Assembly: GCA_002496425.1 (NCBI GenBank) | Contig: DAJS01000029.1 | Coordinates: 1,155 to 31,990, forward strand | Source of the DNA: Acidilobaceae archaeon UBA162 | GTDB lineage: Archaea; Thermoproteota; Thermoprotei_A; Sulfolobales; Acidilobaceae | Direction of reading: 5' to 3' | DNA length: 30,836 nucleotides | Part shown: one piece after another, positions 28,179 through 30,836 of the stretch | Layout: every line of letters begins with the position of its first letter | Numbering within the stretch: position 1 is the stretch's first letter | Made by a program: the position numbers and the translations under genes | The notes under the pieces: model-generated | Databases searched by the model: none | What the model saw: the letters and a program-made list of their open reading frames with translations, nothing else | Told to the model about the DNA's origin: nothing

Positions 28179-29557
28179 CGGCCTTCTCCCACTTTTGCCC
28201 CTATCTCTATTAGCTTCCTGAGCACCTCATCGGCGCTCCTGCCGAACACGAAGGCTCCAGGCTCCTTGCCAAAGTCGCCGTAGTCATATATCACATCTAC
28301 CGGCCTTTCCGACCTCCGCAGCGCCGCCTTAATGCCCCACGGTATTGAGGTTCCTTCGCGCTCCTTGACGTCCTTTGGCTCCTCCTTCCTGTCGTAATAG
28401 GACGTCGTCAGGCCCAGCTCGTTTACGGCTCTCTCTATGCCATTATTAAGCGCTATGTTGGCAGCTGACCTGTACTCTGGATAAACAGACATATAGGCGA
28501 GGATCGCCCTGGCCACGTGGCTTGAGGCCCCCGGCGTCGGGGAGCCGTTAATAGATATGTGGCCCTTACCGTAGCGGGTTATCCTGCCGGGCACAGCAAT
28601 CACGTCATTAACGGTCCTAGCATAGGGGTACTCGACGGCCACGCCGAAGTTCATGGAGATCTCAGGTATCAGAGGCTCTATGTAGCGCTCGTTCTCCTTA
28701 AGCGCTGCTAGGGCTAGCCTGAGCTCCTCAGCAGCCTTGAACTTCTGAGCCGGCAGGTAGGTCCAGGAGACCGGGTTGACAGGGCCGTGGCCCTTCCCTA
28801 TTGGCAGCCCGTACTCTATAGCCATAGTTATCAACTGCTTGGCAAGGGAGACAGCATCGGGCACTGACAGGCCACGGGCCAGGTAGCCGGCTATGGCCGC
28901 TGAAAATGAGCAGCCCGTGCCGTGCGTTGTGCTGGTCTCGACCCTTGGGGCCCTATACTCGTAATACTTGCCATCATAGTACATGATGTCCACTGACTCA
29001 GGCCCAGCCATGTGACCGCCCTTGACTATGACAGCTCTGGCCCCAGTAGCTTCAGCTATCGCCTTGGCGGCCCTCCTGGCGTCGTCCAGACTAGATATCT
29101 TAATGCCTGACAGTACCTCGGCCTCAGGCACGTTTGGCGTGACAACGGTAGCCCTGGGCAGCAGCTCCTTAATCATAGCCTCTATTGCGTCCTCCTTCAG
29201 CAGCCTGGCGCCACTCTTGGCTATCATAACTGGGTCAACTACTAGGGGAAAGTCATAGCTCTTCAGCGTCCTGGCGACCTCCACCACTATGTCCTTGTTG
29301 CTTAACATGCCTGTCTTCGCGGCGTCCACGCCCATGTCCTCGTATACCGCCTCTACCTGTTGCCTAATGGCCTGTGGAGAAAGATCATAGATTCCCCTGA
29401 CCTCGTAGGTGTTCTGAGCAGTCACGCTAGTGACCGCCAGGGTCCCGTGGACGCCAACCACTGCGAACGTCTTGAGGTCAGCAGCTATGCCAGCTCCACC
29501 GCCGCTGTCCACGCCGGCTATTGTCATGGCTACAGGCATCGGCTTGACCGGACTCAC
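28175..29557 (-). CDS. thiDN: Bifunctional HMP(-P) kinase / thiamine-phosphate synthase ThiD-ThiN
   Basis: A fusion of 460 residues. Residues 1-270 are ThiD: AMTIAGVDSGGGAGIAADLKTF, TGMLSNKDIV, VVDPVMIAKSGARLL, VTPNVPEAEVLSG and the catalytic HGTGCSFSAAIAGY are all present. It phosphorylates HMP twice. Residues about 285-460 are ThiN (ALKENERYIEPLIPEISMNFGVAVEYP ... VPGRITRYGKGHI ... NIALNNGIERAV ... VDVIYDYGDFGKEPGAFVFG), the archaeal replacement for ThiE. ThiN joins HMP diphosphate with the thiazole phosphate to give thiamine monophosphate. The start is GTG 29557 behind GGGGTGAGG. It overlaps the stop of the upstream AIRS-family gene by four bases, so the two are translationally coupled. 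TenA and ThiL act in the same pathway. Confidence 0.95.
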   Translation of the reverse strand: MSPVKPMPVAMTIAGVDSGGGAGIAADLKTFAVVGVHGTLAVTSVTAQNTYEVRGIYDLSPQAIRQQVEAVYEDMGVDAAKTGMLSNKDIVVEVARTLKSYDFPLVVDPVMIAKSGARLLKEDAIEAMIKELLPRATVVTPNVPEAEVLSGIKISSLDDARRAAKAIAEATGARAVIVKGGHMAGPESVDIMYYDGKYYEYRAPRVETSTTHGTGCSFSAAIAGYLARGLSVPDAVSLAKQLITMAIEYGLPIGKGHGPVNPVSWTYLPAQKFKAAEELRLALAALKENERYIEPLIPEISMNFGVAVEYPYARTVNDVIAVPGRITRYGKGHISINGSPTPGASSHVARAILAYMSVYPEYRSAANIALNNGIERAVNELGLTTSYYDRKEEPKDVKEREGTSIPWGIKAALRRSERPVDVIYDYGDFGKEPGAFVFGRSADEVLRKLIEIGAKVGEGR

Positions 29558-30642
29558 TGTGCCTCACCCCTTCTCAGTATGTCGAGTGTCCTAAAGAACA
29601 GTAGCCAGAAGGGGTCCTGTTCGGGTTGCTCCACCTTTTTCAGGCTCTGACCGTTGTCAACGTAGACCCCGCTACCCTCCCTGACCTCGCCTATGATCCT
29701 AGCCTCTATGCCCTTCGAGGCCAGCAGCGCCAGGGCCTCCTGGGCCCTGTCACGACTAACGGTGGCTATCAGTGTGCCCTCGCTTATTGCCGCGAATTGA
29801 TCCACTTTTATTCCTGTGAAGTCCTCAAAGGCCCTGACCACCTTCATCACGTCATCGTTGACGAATAGGTCCGACTCCCTCACCACTATTGAGACCCCGC
29901 TCGCCTCAGCTATATCAAGCAGTGCGCCCCAAACCCCGTACTCAGTGGCATCATGCATGGCGCTGACCCCTCTCCTTAGGCCCAGCTTGGACAGCGTGAG
30001 CGCGTCCTCTACCACTGACTGGAGCCAGAATATCCTTGAGGCACGCTCTGCGAACTCCCTACCGTACCTCTTCTCAAGCACCTGCGGGAACATGGATGCC
30101 AGTATCCCTGCGGTCTCCACAGCAGCTCCCTTGGTCATTATGACCACGTCACCTGGCCTAGCCATAGTTGGGCTCACCCACTCGTCCCTCTTTGCGACGC
30201 CGACCATCGTGGCCCCGCCTATCATTGGGTAGTCCAGGCCCCCGTACCTGCCAGTGTGGCCAGCCACGACGCTTATACCAAGCTTCTCGCACTCCCTGTG
30301 CATCAGAGTCCAGAGAGTCGCGAGCTCTGAGTCAGTCATGCTCATCGGTAGGTTCAGGTCTATGAAGAGGTATCTGGGCGGCACGCCAGATACAGCTACG
30401 TCGCTGGCAAGTATGTTTATTGCGAACCAGGCGCTCTTCTCCCAGCCGTACTCAGGGACCACGTAAACTGGGTCGACCTCAAATATCAGGTCATGGTCCC
30501 CAAGCCTCACAACACCAAAGTCGACGCCAAACCTAGGGCCTAGGACAACCGAGGGATCCTTGGCCCCCAGCTGCGGGTATATGACCTCTTCAAAGAGCTT
30601 TCTATTCACCTTTCCTATGACCTGGTTCCCTAGGCTCAACAT
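29554..30642 (-). CDS. AIR synthase-related protein (HypE/ThiL superfamily), coupled to thiDN
   Basis: A 362-residue AIRS-family protein. FGVDFGVVRLGDHDLIFEVDPVYVVPEYGWEKSAWFAINILASDVAVSGVPPRYLFIDLNLP is the N-terminal half with the ATP-binding Asp residues. GDVVIMTKGAAVETAGILASMFP follows, then MHDATEYGVWGALLDIAEASGV, which resembles the HypE motif HD-x-T-x-GG. The HypE C-terminal Cys is absent, so it is not a hydrogenase maturation enzyme. Coupling to thiDN suggests a thiamine-related ATP-dependent step or a second ThiL-type kinase; this is inference. The ATG at 30642 is preferred over the ATG at 30663 because the latter lies closer to the TATA box than the expected transcription start. Confidence 0.78.
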   Translation of the reverse strand: MLSLGNQVIGKVNRKLFEEVIYPQLGAKDPSVVLGPRFGVDFGVVRLGDHDLIFEVDPVYVVPEYGWEKSAWFAINILASDVAVSGVPPRYLFIDLNLPMSMTDSELATLWTLMHRECEKLGISVVAGHTGRYGGLDYPMIGGATMVGVAKRDEWVSPTMARPGDVVIMTKGAAVETAGILASMFPQVLEKRYGREFAERASRIFWLQSVVEDALTLSKLGLRRGVSAMHDATEYGVWGALLDIAEASGVSIVVRESDLFVNDDVMKVVRAFEDFTGIKVDQFAAISEGTLIATVSRDRAQEALALLASKGIEARIIGEVREGSGVYVDNGQSLKKVEQPEQDPFWLLFFRTLDILRRGEAQ

Positions 30643-30671
30643 TACCACTGAAAATAGTAACATGCGCTTAG

Positions 30672-30684
30672 GGTTAAAAGCTTT
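30672..30684. promoter_or_regulatory. Shared bidirectional TATA region for the AIRS and glycosyltransferase genes
   Basis: GGTTAAAAGCTTT reads as TTAAAAG forward and CTTTTAACC in reverse. The AIRS start (30642) and the glycosyltransferase start (30706) each lie about 25-30 bases away, so both mRNAs are probably leaderless. Confidence 0.5.
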
Positions 30685-30705
30685 GAGCAGAATACCTCGA
30701 CGACC

Positions 30706-30836
30706 ATGAAGGCCAGAGCTCTCTACATAACGTCAAGCGTTGGCCTAGGCCACGTGACTAGAGATTACTACCTGACCAGGAAGATTACATGGGCTGAGTT
30801 CGAGTGGCTAACAGCTGGCGCTGCGGCGAGGTATCT
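30706..30836 (+). CDS. MurG-like (GT-B/GT28-type) glycosyltransferase, N-terminus only, truncated by window edge
   Basis: The 43 visible residues read MKARALYITSSVGLGHVTRD, then YYLTRKITWAEFEWL and TAGAAARY. The SSVGLGHVTRDYYL motif is the glycine-rich donor-side loop at the N-terminus of MurG-like and related GT-B glycosyltransferases, and EWLTAGAA resembles the next strand. The rest lies beyond the window, so substrate and completeness are unknown. The ATG at 30706 lies 26 bases after a TATA box, typical of a leaderless start. It diverges from the AIRS/thiDN operon. Confidence 0.6.
   Translation, partial: MKARALYITSSVGLGHVTRDYYLTRKITWAEFEWLTAGAAARY

Noticed and set aside
29554..30642. HypE hydrogenase maturation protein
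   Set aside because: The AIRS fold is right, but the HypE C-terminal Cys is missing and no other hyp or hydrogenase gene is in the window. Coupling is to thiDN.
1..30836. tRNA or rRNA genes, CRISPR array, insertion sequence, integrase or attachment site
   Set aside because: I looked through the intergenic stretches for tRNA T-loop sequences, spaced repeats and transposase or integrase motifs and saw none. A covariance-model scan was not possible here.

Overview
The window looks like part of a thermophilic, probably acidophilic crenarchaeal chromosome, most likely from the Acidilobales/Desulfurococcales side. The lineage is inferred from gene content and sequence style; the species cannot be proven from this stretch. 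Supporting signs are moderately high GC, archaeal TATA boxes about 25-30 nt upstream of leaderless starts, GGTG-type Shine-Dalgarno sites, very frequent TTG and GTG starts, ribosomal proteins S8e and L2, an AgoG glycosylase, an Agl3-type UDP-sulfoquinovose synthase, a ThiD-ThiN fusion and a Ced-type DNA import locus. No rRNA, tRNA, CRISPR array, transposase or integrase was seen.

Layout. 1-2.7 kb: a truncated S53 (kumamolisin-type) protease precursor, a DUF1641 protein, a GT2 dolichol-phosphate-sugar synthase-like enzyme and a CPVC thioredoxin-like protein. 2.7-3.8 kb: a ferritin-like/encapsulin fusion. 3.8-7.3 kb: an operon of agl3, a GT4 glycosyltransferase and an MFS transporter. 7.4-11.6 kb: a winged-helix/membrane-protein pair, a PfkB kinase, TenA, a second MFS transporter and a short O6-alkylguanine-DNA alkyltransferase. 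11.6-14.1 kb: a second DUF1641 protein facing an operon that encodes a ribbon-helix-helix protein with an LRR-like tail, a DedA protein and an HhH-GPD-like protein. A clean inverted repeat sits at that operon's transcription start. 14.3 kb: a candidate dual-guide C/D box sRNA.

14.4-19.8 kb: an acyl-CoA synthetase diverging from an operon of two thiolase-fold proteins, both lacking the catalytic Cys, and two DUF35 proteins, one with an intact zinc ribbon and one with half of it. 19.8-22.3 kb: a cis-prenyltransferase whose essential N-terminal motif lies upstream of any normal start codon, diverging from thiL-agoG. 22.4-23.8 kb: rpS8e and an aminopropyltransferase. 23.8-26.9 kb: a cedA1-cedA-cedB operon for DNA uptake, in which the small pilin-like protein and the N-terminus of CedA share a visible sequence module. 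26.9-30.8 kb: DUF488, rpL2, thiDN translationally coupled to an AIR-synthase-family protein, and the start of a MurG-like glycosyltransferase.

Themes. Cell-surface glycosylation is represented by the GT2 enzyme, GT4, Agl3, the cis-prenyltransferase and the terminal glycosyltransferase; CedA carries six N-glycosylation sequons in its predicted outer domain. Thiamine salvage and phosphorylation are represented by TenA, ThiDN, ThiL and perhaps the second AIRS protein. DNA maintenance and uptake are represented by Ogt, AgoG, the HhH protein and Ced. The points most worth following up are the sRNA, the UppS start, the CedA1/CedA module, the Cys-less thiolase/DUF35 operon, the encapsulin fusion and the operator-controlled RHH-LRR/DedA/HhH operon.
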